The position numbers were made by a program, and so were the translations under genes. From NCBI GenBank assembly GCA_000277545.1, contig AKXM01000040.1, forward strand, positions 186,001 to 250,000: 64,000 bases of DNA, in the 5' to 3' direction. This stretch comes from Enterobacter sp. Ag1 (GTDB lineage Bacteria > Pseudomonadota > Gammaproteobacteria > Enterobacterales > Enterobacteriaceae). The notes under the pieces were generated by a model. The model made no database searches. It had not been told where the DNA came from and saw only the letters and a list, made by a program, of their open reading frames with translations. Positions 19,171-29,241 of the stretch are shown here, one piece after another; positions within the stretch are counted from its first letter, which is position 1; every line of letters begins with the position of its first letter.

Positions 19171-20598
19171 ATGACCGCCACTCAGAAGTACAGCACCAAA
19201 GAGCGTGACCAGGACAGGGCACGTATTCTGCAAATTCTGTTGACCAACAAAGCCGTCGCCAGCGGTATTCTGGCCAAAGAACCTTTCGCTGAAACACAGA
19301 GCGCCGAGCAGGATATCGCCGAGATAGTGACGCTGGTTGAGCGATTGCCCGCGCCGGATCTCGCCGATGTCCTGGAAGCCTTGCCAACGGAAGAGCGCTT
19401 AGCGCTATGGAGCCTCGTCACCGAAGACCGACGCGGTAGCGTGCTGGTTGAGGCTTCAGAGACGGTCTGGGATGACCTGATTGAAGATATGAGCGATAAA
19501 GCGCTGCTTAATGCGCTGCGCCCGCTGGATATCGACGATCAGATCTATCTGGCGCAGTACCTTCCTCGCGATCTGGTCGGGCGTTTGCTGGCCACGCTGC
19601 CGCAGAATGAGCGCACGCAAGTTCGCCAGATCCTGCATTATGACAAGCACAGCGTTGGCGCAATCATGGATTTTGAAGTGATCACCGTGCGCCCAGATGT
19701 CACGCTTGCCGTTGTGCAGCGCTACCTTCGTATTCGCGGCAAAGTGCCGCAGAACACCGACAAACTGTTTGTCACCAGCCGGGACAAAACGCTGTTGGGT
19801 GAGCTGGACCTCACCGCGATTCTACTGCATTCGCCGCAAACGCCGGTGCTGAAGGTGATGGACGACAACCCCACCTGCTTCGCGCCGGAAGATCATGACG
19901 AGCAGGCCGCGCGTACCTTTGAACGCGATGACTTGATCAGCGCCGCAGTGGTTGACAGTACCGGCAAGCTGATGGGGCGCTTAACGGTGGATGAGATTGT
20001 TGACGTGGTGTACGAGGAAACCGACAACGACCTGCGCCGCATGGGCGGCCTGAGCACCGAAGAGGATGTCTTTGCACCCGTCAGCAAAGCCGTGCGCACC
20101 CGCTGGGCCTGGCTTGCCATTAACCTTTGTACGGCGTTTGTGGCCTCACGCGTGATTGGATTATTTGAACATACCATTTCGCAACTAGTGGCTCTGGCAT
20201 CGCTGATGCCGATCGTGGCGGGCATCGGTGGTAACACAGGTAACCAGACGATCACCATGATTGTGCGTGCGCTGGCGTTGCAGCATATTCAGGCCGGAAA
20301 CATCTCCTTCCTGATGCTGCGTGAGCTGGGCGTCGCGTTGATCAACGGGCTGGTCTGGGGGGGCGTGATGGGGGGCATCACCTGGCTGTTGTACAACGAC
20401 GCGGCGATGGGCGGCGTGATGACGCTGGCGATGATCCTGAATCTTCTGGTCGCGGCGCTGATGGGCGTCGTGATTCCAATGACGATGACCAAACTGGGCA
20501 AAGATCCTGCCGTCGGCTCAAGCGTGATGATCACCGCCATTACCGATACCGGCGGATTCTTTATCTTCCTGGGGCTGGCTACGCTGTTTCTGTTGTAA
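19171..20598 (+). CDS. mgtE: MgtE-family magnesium transporter
   Basis: Mg2+ channel/transporter of the MgtE (SLC41-like) family, in the inner membrane. The 475 residues comprise an N domain with helical repeats (about 30-140), a tandem CBS pair (about 145-270) that closes the channel when cytosolic Mg2+ is high, a plug helix, and five C-terminal membrane helices. The family pore signature GIGGNTGNQTITMIVRAL is present. ATG is preceded by GGAAT. No M-box or mgtA-type leader is visible in the 109-bp upstream gap. E. coli K-12 lacks this gene; here it occupies the space between yojI and proL where K-12 has eco, mqo, nap and ccm genes. Confidence 0.93.
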   Translation: MTATQKYSTKERDQDRARILQILLTNKAVASGILAKEPFAETQSAEQDIAEIVTLVERLPAPDLADVLEALPTEERLALWSLVTEDRRGSVLVEASETVWDDLIEDMSDKALLNALRPLDIDDQIYLAQYLPRDLVGRLLATLPQNERTQVRQILHYDKHSVGAIMDFEVITVRPDVTLAVVQRYLRIRGKVPQNTDKLFVTSRDKTLLGELDLTAILLHSPQTPVLKVMDDNPTCFAPEDHDEQAARTFERDDLISAAVVDSTGKLMGRLTVDEIVDVVYEETDNDLRRMGGLSTEEDVFAPVSKAVRTRWAWLAINLCTAFVASRVIGLFEHTISQLVALASLMPIVAGIGGNTGNQTITMIVRALALQHIQAGNISFLMLRELGVALINGLVWGGVMGGITWLLYNDAAMGGVMTLAMILNLLVAALMGVVIPMTMTKLGKDPAVGSSVMITAITDTGGFFIFLGLATLFLL

Positions 20599-20614
20599 GT
20601 GTAAAACACCGCAC

Positions 20615-20644
20615 AAAGCCGCCAGTTCAGGCGGCTTTTCTTTT
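20615..20644 (+). terminator. mgtE terminator
   Basis: AAAGCCGCC and GGCGGCTTTT flank a short loop and end in a T-rich run, 17 bp after the stop. Confidence 0.88.
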
Positions 20645-20669
20645 GGCTGTTCAGGCAAAATCCAGGCAC

Positions 20670-20699
20670 AAAAAAACCAGCCATAAGAGGCTGGTTTTC
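20670..20699 (-). terminator. tRNA-Pro gene terminator
   Basis: On the minus strand, GAAAACCAGCC and GGCTGGTTTTTTT form a stem followed by seven T, about ten bases after the CCA end of the tRNA. Confidence 0.88.
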
Positions 20700-20709
20700 A
20701 ATGTTTATT

Positions 20710-20786
20710 TGGTCGGCACGAGAGGATTTGAACCTCCGACCCCCGACACCCCATGACGGTGCGCTACCAGGCTGCGCTACGTGCCG
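20710..20786 (-). tRNA. proL: tRNA-Pro (anticodon GGG)
   Basis: A 77-nt tRNA read on the minus strand. Acceptor arms CGGCACG and CGTGCCG pair fully, followed by the discriminator A and an encoded CCA (plus-strand TGG at 20710-20712). The D arm is GCGCAGCCTGGTAGCGC, and the T arm carries GGTTCAAATCC. The anticodon loop ATGGGGT gives GGG at positions 34-36 with G37, as is usual for proline tRNAs. It matches E. coli proL in sequence and in its place next to yejM. Confidence 0.97.
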
Positions 20787-20862
20787 ACGCAGAAGAATCA
20801 TAGTACACTTTTCCGCGTTGATTGCAAGGGAATACGCAGCTAACTGTCTTATAAATAAACAA

Positions 20863-22626
20863 TTAGTTGGCGATGAAGCGCTTCTCGTCAGTCAGCACCT
20901 GCAGCAGCAAATCAAGCTGCGGCTTGGTTTCATTGATCCGTTTACCCTGCAGATCGTACATCCGATAGTTGCCGTTGTTATTCAGCACCAGCGTCATCTC
21001 GGGCGTTGTCACGGCCAGGGTTTGATTGTCGGCACCAATCACCCAATTGTTACGGCGCGTCGCGGCAAATAAATCCTCCCCCTGAGAGTACTCATTGGCC
21101 GCCGTTTTAACGTGCAGCAGACGCTGCATCAGGGTGGTCATCACGTCCTGATGATCGGTCAGTTTGGTGATGGTCTGCGCAGGTGTGCCCGGCCAGTGAA
21201 TCACTAGCGGCACCTGAATCCGCGCACGTGACCAGGCGAAAGAGTCACGCTGGTCGCCGAGCGGAATCCCGTGGCCTGCGGTAATGATAACCACCGTGTT
21301 TTGCAGCTTGCCTGCCGCTTCCAGCGCATCCAGTACGCGTTTAATTTGCTCATCAACATTACCGGCTGCGCGGGAATAGCGCTGCTCAAAGCCCTGTTGA
21401 TTTCCGTTGTCGTCGATGCTGGTGCCGTTAAAGGCGACCCAGGAGAACCAGCGATTGTCCTCGGAAGCATACTGGTTAAGCCAACTGATCCACTGTGTTG
21501 CCGTCTGGCCGTCGGTCTGGTTTTTGGCCGGGCGCAACGAGAAATCAGACAGCAGGGCCTGGCGGTACATCGCCGAGTTAAAGCCGTCGGATGCAAACAG
21601 GCCAAGCTGGTAGCCCTGCTGATTTAAACCCGTAATCAGTGCGGCAGGGGTGCGGTTTGACAGCACACCGTCCATATAAGCCGGGGAGATACCGTAGAAC
21701 AGGCCGAACATGCCGCTATCGGTGTTATTCCCGGAACTCATGTGCTGAGTAAAGCGGATATTATCGTGGGCAAATGCCTTCAGCGCCGGCATATCTTTGC
21801 TCATGCTTGCGGCATTCAGCCCGTCAACGGTAATCAGCAGCACATTGTTACCAAGACCCATATCGCGGAATTGCAGATTACTCAGCGGATACTGGACCGA
21901 CAGCGCTGCCGGGCTACCTTGCTCCACCAGCCTGCGCTGGTATTCCTTGGCATCCAGCAGGCCGTGTTTTTCAAGGAAACGACGGGCGGTCATTGGGTAT
22001 GAGAGCGGCAGATTAGCCCGCTGCATGGTAATCGGGCGATAGAAGTTAGCATCCGCCCAGATGTACATCAGGTGGCTACTAAAGAAAGAAATAAAGAACA
22101 GAATCACTAAAGGACGCGCGTATTGCCGACGACGCCCGAGGCTGCGCAGTTTTTGCCAGCTCCATGTCGCAAACAGCATCTCAATAAGCAAAATCACCGG
22201 CACGCTGATAAACATCAGCTGCCAGTCACGGGCCATCTCCCCCTGGTCAGGGTTAATCACCAGTTCCCAGACGGTGGGATTCAGGTGGAGGTGGAAACGC
22301 GTGAAAACTTCGCTGTCTATCAGCAGTAACGTCATGCCCGCCGTGGCCAGGGCCGCGCTGATAAAGCGCAGCAGGCGCTGCGACATGACGATAAACGTCA
22401 GCGGAAAGATAAGCAGTAAATAGGCGGCAAACACCAAAAAACTGAAGTGCCCAACAACGCTCACGTACGAATAAATTCGCCCCGTAAGCGTCGTTGGCCA
22501 GTCGGCGATAAACAGATAGCGGCTACCCAGCAGCATGGCCAGCAGGATATTAAACAGGGCGAACCAGTGCCCCCAACTGACCATTTGGGAAACTTTTTCG
22601 CGGTAGCGCTGACGGTTAGTCACCAT
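20863..22626 (-). CDS. yejM: Inner-membrane LPS-homeostasis protein YejM (PbgA/LapC)
   Basis: Essential inner-membrane protein that senses lipopolysaccharide and, by binding LapB, limits FtsH degradation of LpxC; it has also been linked to cardiolipin. The 587 residues (E. coli 586) have about five N-terminal membrane helices (to residue about 190), then a periplasmic domain of the sulfatase/phosphoethanolamine-transferase fold (VLLITVDGLNAASMS; TAGHGIPLG). The alkaline-phosphatase-fold metal residues are only partly retained, in line with a non-enzymatic role. yejL lies 19 bp upstream on the same strand, the E. coli operon order. Confidence 0.96.
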   Translation of the reverse strand: MVTNRQRYREKVSQMVSWGHWFALFNILLAMLLGSRYLFIADWPTTLTGRIYSYVSVVGHFSFLVFAAYLLLIFPLTFIVMSQRLLRFISAALATAGMTLLLIDSEVFTRFHLHLNPTVWELVINPDQGEMARDWQLMFISVPVILLIEMLFATWSWQKLRSLGRRRQYARPLVILFFISFFSSHLMYIWADANFYRPITMQRANLPLSYPMTARRFLEKHGLLDAKEYQRRLVEQGSPAALSVQYPLSNLQFRDMGLGNNVLLITVDGLNAASMSKDMPALKAFAHDNIRFTQHMSSGNNTDSGMFGLFYGISPAYMDGVLSNRTPAALITGLNQQGYQLGLFASDGFNSAMYRQALLSDFSLRPAKNQTDGQTATQWISWLNQYASEDNRWFSWVAFNGTSIDDNGNQQGFEQRYSRAAGNVDEQIKRVLDALEAAGKLQNTVVIITAGHGIPLGDQRDSFAWSRARIQVPLVIHWPGTPAQTITKLTDHQDVMTTLMQRLLHVKTAANEYSQGEDLFAATRRNNWVIGADNQTLAVTTPEMTLVLNNNGNYRMYDLQGKRINETKPQLDLLLQVLTDEKRFIAN

Positions 22627-22645
22627 AACTTGTTACGATAGTTCC

Positions 22646-22873
22646 TTAGTGGGCTTTATCTTCGCTCACCGAAGCTTGAAGCGCCTCAGCAAAGGAGCGA
22701 GCCAAAGGACGACGCTGAGCGGACGCCACGTCGGTGTTTATCAGATTGGTGACCATATTTCCCAATACCATCAGGGAAAGATCGGTAGGCGCGTGGTGTT
22801 TTTCCAGCACGGCTGCCAGTTCGGTCAGCATCGCTTCAACTTGTTCGTCACTGTAGCGGGATGTTTGTGGCAT
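22646..22873 (-). CDS. yejL: UPF0352 protein YejL
   Basis: Small conserved protein of 75 residues, UPF0352 family, function unknown. The sequence [16 protein letters not shown] and [12 protein letters not shown] ends match the E. coli orthologue. It is helical and soluble, without signal or membrane segment. It is the first gene of the yejL-yejM unit and divergent from yejK. Confidence 0.95.
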   Translation of the reverse strand: MPQTSRYSDEQVEAMLTELAAVLEKHHAPTDLSLMVLGNMVTNLINTDVASAQRRPLARSFAEALQASVSEDKAH

Positions 22874-23009
22874 AAATTAAAAATCATTCGTATTCGGGAA
22901 AGGGCATTATCTTACCGTAGCAGGGACGATTTTTCCGCTTTTTTATCACGACTTGCGTCCCGGGAGCGGCAGTGGTTGAATACCGCCCGGTCTTAAAGGA
23001 GAGTTTAAC

Positions 23010-24017
23010 ATGAGTCTGGATATCAACCAGATTGCCCTGCATCAATTGATTAAGCGCGATGAGCAGACGCTGGACGTCGTGCTGCGCGACTCGCTGCTGG
23101 CAACTGACGGTGCCGTCGAAGAGATGATGGCGGAACTGCATCGCGTATATAGCGCTAAAAATAAAGCTTACGGCCTGTTCAGCGAAGAGAGCGAACTGGC
23201 CGAAGCGCTGCGCCTGCAGCGAAATGGCGATGAGGATTTTCTTGCCTTTACCCGTGCGGCGACCGGTCGTCTTCGCGATGAGCTGGCAAAATACCCGTTT
23301 GCCGACGGCGGTATCGTGCTGTTCTGCCATTATCGATATTTGGCGGTCGAATACCTGCTGGTGGCGGTGTTGAACAATCTGAGCAGCATGCGCGTTAACG
23401 AAGAGCTGGATATCAGCGCGACTCACTATCTCGATATCAACCATGCGGATATCGTGGCGCGTATTGATTTGACCGAGTGGGAAACCAACCCGGAATCTAC
23501 CCGCTACCTGACCTTCCTGAAGGGCAGAGTGGGGCGCAAAGTGGCCGATTTCTTTATGGATTTCCTGGGCGCCAGCGAAGGGTTGAACGCCAAAGCGCAG
23601 AACAAAGGTCTGCTGCAGGCGCTGGACGACTTCACGAACGAAGCTCAGCTGGACAAAAACGAACGCCAGGCCGCACGCCAGCAGGTTTACGCTTACTGCA
23701 ACGAACAGCTTCAGGCGGGGGAAGAGATTGAACTTTCTTCGCTGGCGGATGAGCTGCCGTGGGCGGTTGATGACAAAAACTTCCAGCAGTTCACCGCCGA
23801 AAAAGGCTATGAGCTGGAAGAGAGCTTCCCGGCGGATCGCGGCACGCTGCGGCAGCTGACCAAATACGCTGGCAGCGGCGGTGGGCTGACGATTAACTTC
23901 GATGCCATGCTGCTGGGGGAGCGTATTTTCTGGGATCCGGCAACCGACACCCTAACCATTAAAGGGACGCCGCCGAATCTGCGCGATCAGCTTCAACGCC
24001 GTTCCTCTGGTAAATAA
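23010..24017 (+). CDS. yejK: Nucleoid-associated protein YejK (NdpA)
   Basis: 335-residue spermidine-nucleoid-associated protein, the 37-kDa nucleoid-associated family, same length as the E. coli protein. It has been reported to bind DNA and to interact with topoisomerase IV and gyrase. Conserved stretches [14 protein letters not shown] and [16 protein letters not shown] mark the family. A strong AAAGGAGAG ribosome-binding site precedes the ATG. It is divergent from yejL and convergent with the DOPA-dioxygenase-family gene. Confidence 0.96.
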   Translation: MSLDINQIALHQLIKRDEQTLDVVLRDSLLATDGAVEEMMAELHRVYSAKNKAYGLFSEESELAEALRLQRNGDEDFLAFTRAATGRLRDELAKYPFADGGIVLFCHYRYLAVEYLLVAVLNNLSSMRVNEELDISATHYLDINHADIVARIDLTEWETNPESTRYLTFLKGRVGRKVADFFMDFLGASEGLNAKAQNKGLLQALDDFTNEAQLDKNERQAARQQVYAYCNEQLQAGEEIELSSLADELPWAVDDKNFQQFTAEKGYELEESFPADRGTLRQLTKYAGSGGGLTINFDAMLLGERIFWDPATDTLTIKGTPPNLRDQLQRRSSGK

Positions 24018-24026
24018 CCTGCCAAC

Positions 24027-24054
24027 ACGGCCCGCCTGTTTTTAGCCGGGCCGT
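24027..24054 (+). terminator. Hairpin after yejK
   Basis: ACGGCCCG (24027-24034) and CGGGCCGT (24047-24054) form a perfect GC-rich stem 10 bp after yejK. It is followed by ATCATCC rather than a T run, so termination is likely but weak. Confidence 0.5.
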
Positions 24055-24070
24055 ATCATCCTGCTGATGC

Positions 24071-24526
24071 TTAAGGCGACATCGTCGGGGCAGTATTCGG
24101 GATGTAGTCTGGCTCCGGTCCTCCGTTTTCAGGCAGTTGCTGCAAATGGCGGATCTCCAGCTTTTGCCCCATCCAGACGGCGTGATCGGTATGATCGGCC
24201 CTGGGTTGCCCGGTGTTGGGATGCAGCAGTACGGTTAACCCGCAGCGGTTCAGCATCAACCACGGCGCAAATCGCGCAAACGCCTCCGGCATAAAAGCAA
24301 CCTGATACATTGGCAGCGCATGAGGGCCAACGGGCACATCGTGCCAGCGCCCCAGCAGGACTGAAAAACGCAGCGCAATCTCTGCCCGAATCCGTTCCGC
24401 AATCAGCCTTTGTTCAGGCGTCTCGAAATAGATATGGGCGTGGTAGCTTTGTATCGTCCTGATAGCCTGGATATCCTTCTCTACGGCGGGTACCCGCGAT
24501 GCACCCGCAGGGATTTTTTCAACCAT
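24071..24526 (-). CDS. DOPA 4,5-dioxygenase family protein
   Basis: 151-residue protein of the family Pfam names Dopa_dioxygen (PF08883). Fungal members open the ring of L-DOPA at the 4,5 position; the bacterial members are largely uncharacterised. Candidate metal-binding histidines are visible in SYHAHIYF, VGPHALPM, LLHPNTG and DHTDHAVW, the pattern expected of the family. The frame is open to 24577, but the ATG at 24526 gives MVEKIPAG, has AAGAGA upstream and fits the family start. It is convergent with yejK and downstream of rplY on the same strand, separated by the rplY terminator. E. coli K-12 lacks it at this site. Substrate is unknown. Confidence 0.85.
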   Translation of the reverse strand: MVEKIPAGASRVPAVEKDIQAIRTIQSYHAHIYFETPEQRLIAERIRAEIALRFSVLLGRWHDVPVGPHALPMYQVAFMPEAFARFAPWLMLNRCGLTVLLHPNTGQPRADHTDHAVWMGQKLEIRHLQQLPENGGPEPDYIPNTAPTMSP

Positions 24527-24575
24527 GGAATTTGTCTCTTTTGGCCAGGCGTGGCGTCGGAAATGCTTATATAAC

Positions 24576-24604
24576 AAAAAACCCCGCCGAAGCGGGGTTT
24601 TTTT
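24576..24604 (-). terminator. rplY terminator
   Basis: ACCCCGC and GCGGGGT around a CGAA loop with T runs on both sides, between the rplY stop and the next gene on the same strand. Confidence 0.9.
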
Positions 24605-24620
24605 CGAACTTAACTCGCGA

Positions 24621-24905
24621 TTAAGCGCGAACGAAGTCGATGTGAGTCAGTTTTGGCTTGAACGGGTGACGCTGCACAGCCTGAACTTTCACTTTTACTT
24701 CTTTACCGTCGATAGACAGGGTCAGAACTTCTTCGTAGAAACCAGGTTTAGCCTGCTGGTTCATTACGGCGTCGTGATCCAGTTCGATGGATACAGGAGC
24801 TTCCGCGCCACCGTAAACGATAGCTGGGAATTTGTTTGCTGCACGCAGGCGGCGGCTCGCACCCTTGCCATGCTCTTTACGTTCTACTGCATTGATAGTA
24901 AACAT
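24621..24905 (-). CDS. rplY: 50S ribosomal protein L25
   Basis: 5S rRNA-binding ribosomal protein of 94 residues, same length as in E. coli and almost the same sequence ([35 protein letters not shown]). The frame stays open upstream to 25112, but MFTINA is the family start, preceded by AAAGAGAAA. It lies about 130 bp downstream of radD on the same strand, as in E. coli. Confidence 0.98.
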   Translation of the reverse strand: MFTINAVERKEHGKGASRRLRAANKFPAIVYGGAEAPVSIELDHDAVMNQQAKPGFYEEVLTLSIDGKEVKVKVQAVQRHPFKPKLTHIDFVRA

Positions 24906-25032
24906 TGACTGTTTCTCTTTAAATAAGCCTGCTACAGGCGACCCAGCAGCAGGTAAAGTTTTCTGCTTTGCGGATGCAAAAGCGGGCGGCATTATAGCCG
25001 TATCCGGCTCTGTCGGCAATGAAAAGTACCCG

Positions 25033-26793
25033 TTAGCCGCGTAATTCGTTGGCCCGGCGGAAGCGCCCCTGGTAGTCAAAAACCTTTTCACGGACGTTCC
25101 AGAACTGGCCATTTTTACGGGCTACCACAAAATCTGGATGGCGTAGCAGCGGCTGCTGAGCCACAACATCCGCGACGGTGATCCAGCGTAACGGCACGCC
25201 GGGCGCGCGCGAGTGCGGGCGGATAAACAACTGTTCGAACGCCATGCGCTGGGCCGGCGTCTGGAGACGGAAGCGCTCGCTGACGTCTGCGCCATCTTCG
25301 TCGTAATAGGTGATTTTAAGCCAATCGCCTTTAGCGTCTCCGCCGGACTGAAGCGTCATGCCGCTGCAGCGCAGCACCAGGGCATCTTTCAGCTTCAGCG
25401 CCGCTTTAAGCATATCGTCCGGGTCGACCAGGACGTGGTCACACTGATGGCAGCGGCGGGCGGCGATATCGTTTTCAGCATTGCAGTTTGGGCAGTTTTT
25501 GAAGCGGAAGCGGTAATCGCACTGCTCGCGCAGGCCGTCATCGTCTTCAAACCAGCCCTGACAGCGGCGGCCAAAGTGTTCAATCACCTTGCCATCAGCG
25601 GTGGTTTTTCCCCAGAAGGTATTGGCAAACCCGCAGGCAGGGCAAAAAACCTGCACCGGCACGTTGTCGCTTCTCCCTTTGGCGTGGCCCACTTCGGGCG
25701 TGAATAAATCGTGTGGGTTTCCGGCATAGTCGAGAATCAAACAGTCTTTTTTCCCCGGAGAGAGACGCAGGCCGCGACCAACAATTTGTTGGTAAAGGCT
25801 CACGGACTCGGTAGGGCGCAGAATGGCTATCAGATCCACGTGCGGCGCGTCAAAGCCGGTGGTCAGTACCGCCACGTTCACCAAAAAGCGGAACTGCTGA
25901 TTTTTAAAAGCGTCGATGAGCTTGTCGCGCGCAGGGCCTGGCGTGTCGGCTGTGATCAGGGCTGCATCGTTTGCGGGCAAGAGGGCGGTTATCTCTTTCG
26001 CGTGCTCTACCGTGGCGGCAAAGATCATCACGCCGCGTCGGTCTGCGGCAAATTCAACGATCTGGCTAATGATATGCGGCGTGATGCGTTTTTGTTGTTT
26101 CAGCTCGCGGTTCAGATCCGCTTCGCTGAACAGCCCGTTGGACTGCGCCTGCAGACGGCTAAAATCGTACTGCACCACCGGCATATCCAGCCGTTCCGGC
26201 GGCGTCAGGTAACCATGCTTAATCATATAGCGCAGCGGGAGCTCGTAAATGCAGTCGCGAAACAGCGCCTTTTCATCGCCGCGAACCATGCCGTGGTAAT
26301 GAAACTGATAAATCCAGCCTTTGCCGAGGCGGAAGGGCGTGGCGGTCAGCCCCAATAGCCGCAGCCGGGGATTGTTGCCGCGCAGATGCGCCAGAATTTG
26401 CTGATACTGGCTTTCGTCACTGTCGCCGATGCGGTGGCACTCATCGACAATCAGCAGGGAAAACTCACCGTGGAAATGCTCGAGGTTGCGGGCCACGGAC
26501 TGAACGCTGCCGAACACGACTTTGCCCTGGCTTTCCTTGCGCTGCAGGCCAGCGGCGAAAATATCTGCCTCCAGCCCGAGAGAGACATACTTCGCATGGT
26601 TTTGCGCCACAAGCTCTTTCACATGAGCCAGCACCAGCACGCGCCCGCGCGCCACTTTTGCAAGCTCCGCAATCACCAGGCTTTTGCCCGCACCGGTGGG
26701 CAACACGATGACGGCAGGTTCAGGATGCTTGCGGAAGTAGCTGAGGGTGGCATCCACCGCTTCTTGCTGGTAAGGACGAAGAGTAAAAGACAT
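25033..26793 (-). CDS. radD: DEAD/DEAH-box helicase RadD
   Basis: Superfamily 2 helicase-like ATPase of 586 residues (same as E. coli YejH), involved in recombination repair; it interacts with single-strand binding protein and stimulates RecA strand exchange. Motifs: Walker A LPTGAGKS (near residue 32), DEAH-type DECH, motif III LTATPFR, and motif [13 protein letters not shown]-terminal zinc-binding region carries paired cysteines (FCPACGF, NCPNCNA, RCHQCD). The start [13 protein letters not shown] matches the E. coli N-terminus, ten codons inside the longest frame. It is divergent from rsuA. Confidence 0.96.
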   Translation of the reverse strand: MSFTLRPYQQEAVDATLSYFRKHPEPAVIVLPTGAGKSLVIAELAKVARGRVLVLAHVKELVAQNHAKYVSLGLEADIFAAGLQRKESQGKVVFGSVQSVARNLEHFHGEFSLLIVDECHRIGDSDESQYQQILAHLRGNNPRLRLLGLTATPFRLGKGWIYQFHYHGMVRGDEKALFRDCIYELPLRYMIKHGYLTPPERLDMPVVQYDFSRLQAQSNGLFSEADLNRELKQQKRITPHIISQIVEFAADRRGVMIFAATVEHAKEITALLPANDAALITADTPGPARDKLIDAFKNQQFRFLVNVAVLTTGFDAPHVDLIAILRPTESVSLYQQIVGRGLRLSPGKKDCLILDYAGNPHDLFTPEVGHAKGRSDNVPVQVFCPACGFANTFWGKTTADGKVIEHFGRRCQGWFEDDDGLREQCDYRFRFKNCPNCNAENDIAARRCHQCDHVLVDPDDMLKAALKLKDALVLRCSGMTLQSGGDAKGDWLKITYYDEDGADVSERFRLQTPAQRMAFEQLFIRPHSRAPGVPLRWITVADVVAQQPLLRHPDFVVARKNGQFWNVREKVFDYQGRFRRANELRG

Positions 26794-26991
26794 GGCCGAG
26801 CGGTTTTTCAACCTTGTTATCAAATGACTGCAACGATTATGCCATAAAGCACCGTTTTACCTTGAGAGAGTTTTTGATGTCGCTATACTGGCAAACTAAT
26901 TATCAGGCAAACCAATTTCCACCTGAATGTGGGCTCCAGCCCCTGCCGCACGCTCACTTGTCGGCACCTTCATGAAACAGGCAATACACTA

Positions 26992-27693
26992 ATGCGACTC
27001 GACAAATTTATCTCTCAGCAGCTCGGCATCAGCCGTGCTATTTCTGGCCGTGAAATCCGTGCTAACCGCGTCACCATTGACGGTGAAGTTGTGCGCGACG
27101 CCTCTTTTAAACTGCTGCCGGAACATCAGGTCGCGTTTGACGGTAATTCACTGACCCAGCAGCACGGCCCGCGCTACTTCATGCTGAACAAGCCGCAGGG
27201 GTACGTCTGTTCTACCGACGATCCCGATCACCCAACGGTGCTTTACTTCCTCGACGAGCCGGTGGCGCACAAGTTACATGCTGCAGGTCGTCTGGATATT
27301 GACACCACCGGCCTGGTACTGATGACGGACGACGGCCAGTGGTCACACCGCATTACCTCTCCACGCCATCACTGCGAGAAAACCTATCTGGTGACGCTGG
27401 AATCACCGGTTGAAGAAGGCACGGCGGAACACTTCGCCAAAGGCGTTCAACTGCATAATGAGAAAGACCTCACCAAACCTGCCGTGCTGGAAGTGATTAC
27501 GCCGACGGAAGTGCGTCTGACCATCAGCGAAGGCCGTTACCATCAGGTAAAACGCATGTTTGCCGCCGTGGGCAATCATGTGGTTGGCCTGCACCGTGAG
27601 CGCATTGGCGGCATCGCCCTGGATGCTGAACTGGCGCCGGGGGAGTACCGCCCGTTAACCGAACAGGAAATTGCCAGCGTCGGCATGCCCTAA
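26992..27693 (+). CDS. rsuA: 16S rRNA pseudouridine(516) synthase RsuA
   Basis: Converts U516 of 16S rRNA to pseudouridine. The 233-residue product (E. coli 231) has an N-terminal S4-type RNA-binding domain ([16 protein letters not shown]) and the catalytic Asp102 in [12 protein letters not shown]. The ATG at 26992 is chosen over the longer frame from 26929 because MRLDKF is the conserved family start. bcr follows after 15 bp, the same pair as in E. coli. Confidence 0.97.
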   Translation: MRLDKFISQQLGISRAISGREIRANRVTIDGEVVRDASFKLLPEHQVAFDGNSLTQQHGPRYFMLNKPQGYVCSTDDPDHPTVLYFLDEPVAHKLHAAGRLDIDTTGLVLMTDDGQWSHRITSPRHHCEKTYLVTLESPVEEGTAEHFAKGVQLHNEKDLTKPAVLEVITPTEVRLTISEGRYHQVKRMFAAVGNHVVGLHRERIGGIALDAELAPGEYRPLTEQEIASVGMP

Positions 27694-27708
27694 TCACCGG
27701 AGTCACTT

Positions 27709-28905
27709 TTGAGCCGTAAACAGAACTCTTCTGTCGGTATTATCGTAATCCTTGGCCTGCTGGCGATGCTGATGCCGCTGTCCATTGATATGTATTTACC
27801 GGCGCTGCCGATGATAGCCCAGGGCTTTAATGTCCCGGCGGGCAGCGCACAAATGACCCTCAGTACCTATATTCTGGGCTTTGCCATCGGGCAGATCTTC
27901 TACGGGCCGATGGCCGATAGCCTTGGGCGCAAGCCGGTGGTACTGGGCGGCACTCTGGTGTTCGCGCTGGCGGCAATTGCTTGTGCGCTTTCACAGACTA
28001 TCGATCAGCTAATTTGGATGCGTTTTCTGCACGGCCTCGCGGCCGCGGCGGCGAGCGTGGTGATCAACGCCCTGATGCGCGATATCTATCCGAAGGAAGA
28101 GTTCTCCCGGATGATGTCCTTCGTGATGCTGATTACCACTATTGCGCCGCTGGTGGCGCCAATGATCGGGGGAGCTGTGCTGGTGTGGTACAGCTGGCAC
28201 ACGATCTTCTGGATTCTGGCCGCCGCCGCGCTGCTTGCATCGGCGATGATTTTCTTCTTTATTCACGAAACGCTCGCCCCAGAAATGCGGCAGAAGTTTA
28301 ATCTGCGCACCACGGCGGGCAATTTCGCCACGCTTTTCCGCCATAAGCGGGTGCTGAGCTATATGCTGGCCAGCGGCTTCAGCTTTGCCGGGATGTTCTC
28401 GTTCCTCAGCGCCGGGCCGTTCGTCTACATCGAATTAAACCATGTATCACCGCAGCACTTTGGCTACTACTTTGCGCTGAACGTTGTGTTTCTGTTCTTC
28501 ATGACCATGATCAACAGCCGCTTTGTGCGTCGGGTTGGGGCGATCAACATGTTCCGTACCGGGCTATGCATTCAGTTTGCCATGGCGGTATGGCTGGTGG
28601 TCAGTAGCCAGCTGGGTTTTGGCTTCTGGGCGATGGTGCTTGGCGTGGCGGTGTTTATCAGCTGCGTGTCGCTGGTGTCATCCAATGCGATGGCGGTCAT
28701 TCTGGATGAATTCCCGCATATGGCCGGCACGGCGTCTTCGCTGGCCGGAACATTCCGCTTTGGCATTGGCGCGTTAACCGGGGCGCTGCTCTCGGTGGCC
28801 ACCTTTAACACCGCGTGGCCGATGATCTGGTCCATCGCTATTTGTGCGACGGCCTCCGTGCTGTTCTACTTCTACGCCAGCAAAGCCCGCCACTCGAAAG
28901 CCTGA
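27709..28905 (+). CDS. bcr: Bcr/CflA family multidrug efflux transporter
   Basis: Major-facilitator proton antiporter with about 12 membrane helices. The E. coli orthologue gives resistance to bicyclomycin and sulfonamides and exports cysteine. 398 residues (E. coli 396). The signature [10 protein letters not shown] in helix 1 and the [12 protein letters not shown] loop between helices 2 and 3 are clear. The start is a TTG with CGGAG ten bases upstream; no ATG lies closer to the family N-terminus. It is cotranscribed with rsuA. Confidence 0.95.
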   Translation: MSRKQNSSVGIIVILGLLAMLMPLSIDMYLPALPMIAQGFNVPAGSAQMTLSTYILGFAIGQIFYGPMADSLGRKPVVLGGTLVFALAAIACALSQTIDQLIWMRFLHGLAAAAASVVINALMRDIYPKEEFSRMMSFVMLITTIAPLVAPMIGGAVLVWYSWHTIFWILAAAALLASAMIFFFIHETLAPEMRQKFNLRTTAGNFATLFRHKRVLSYMLASGFSFAGMFSFLSAGPFVYIELNHVSPQHFGYYFALNVVFLFFMTMINSRFVRRVGAINMFRTGLCIQFAMAVWLVVSSQLGFGFWAMVLGVAVFISCVSLVSSNAMAVILDEFPHMAGTASSLAGTFRFGIGALTGALLSVATFNTAWPMIWSIAICATASVLFYFYASKARHSKA

Positions 28906-28911
28906 AAACTG

Positions 28912-28937
28912 CGGGCGTTTCTGTTCAGAAACGCCCG
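28912..28937 (+). terminator. Hairpin after bcr
   Basis: CGGGCGTTTCT and AGAAACGCCCG are perfect 11-bp arms around a GTTC loop, 6 bp after the bcr stop. No T run follows, so it may slow polymerase or protect the transcript end rather than terminate cleanly. Confidence 0.55.
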
Positions 28938-29241
28938 TACTCTTCCCGAAAATTCCCGTATAATCTCTGTTGATATAGGATATATGTTTCGCATATGTAA
29001 AAGGCTCAACTGTAAAAAGTCACAACTTTGTAGTTAAAAAGGTTGAGTTAGATCTCAGAAAGCGATACATATAGCGCCGAAACGCGTGCCATAGCACAAA
29101 AATAAAGCGTTAGTTTTGAAATCTCTACATGAGATGTGAGCCGTTTTAATGCTCGTTTAAACGCAATTTATCAACATTGTGTTAACCTTTGTGTAAAGAG
29201 TTTGAGATAAATTGCCGATTGGAACTTCCGGGGAAATGAAA
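28938..29241 (+). other. yejG upstream region, no gene seen
   Basis: About 300 bp without a supported gene. A TATAAT hexamer at 28959-28964 is a possible -10 but has no good -35. Several AT-rich dyads follow. This is the likely yejG promoter and leader. Confidence 0.4.

Noticed and set aside
20700..20870. Genomic island at the tRNA-Pro gene
   Set aside because: No integrase, no repeated tRNA 3' end and no abrupt composition change were seen; the yejM side is the usual conserved neighbour.
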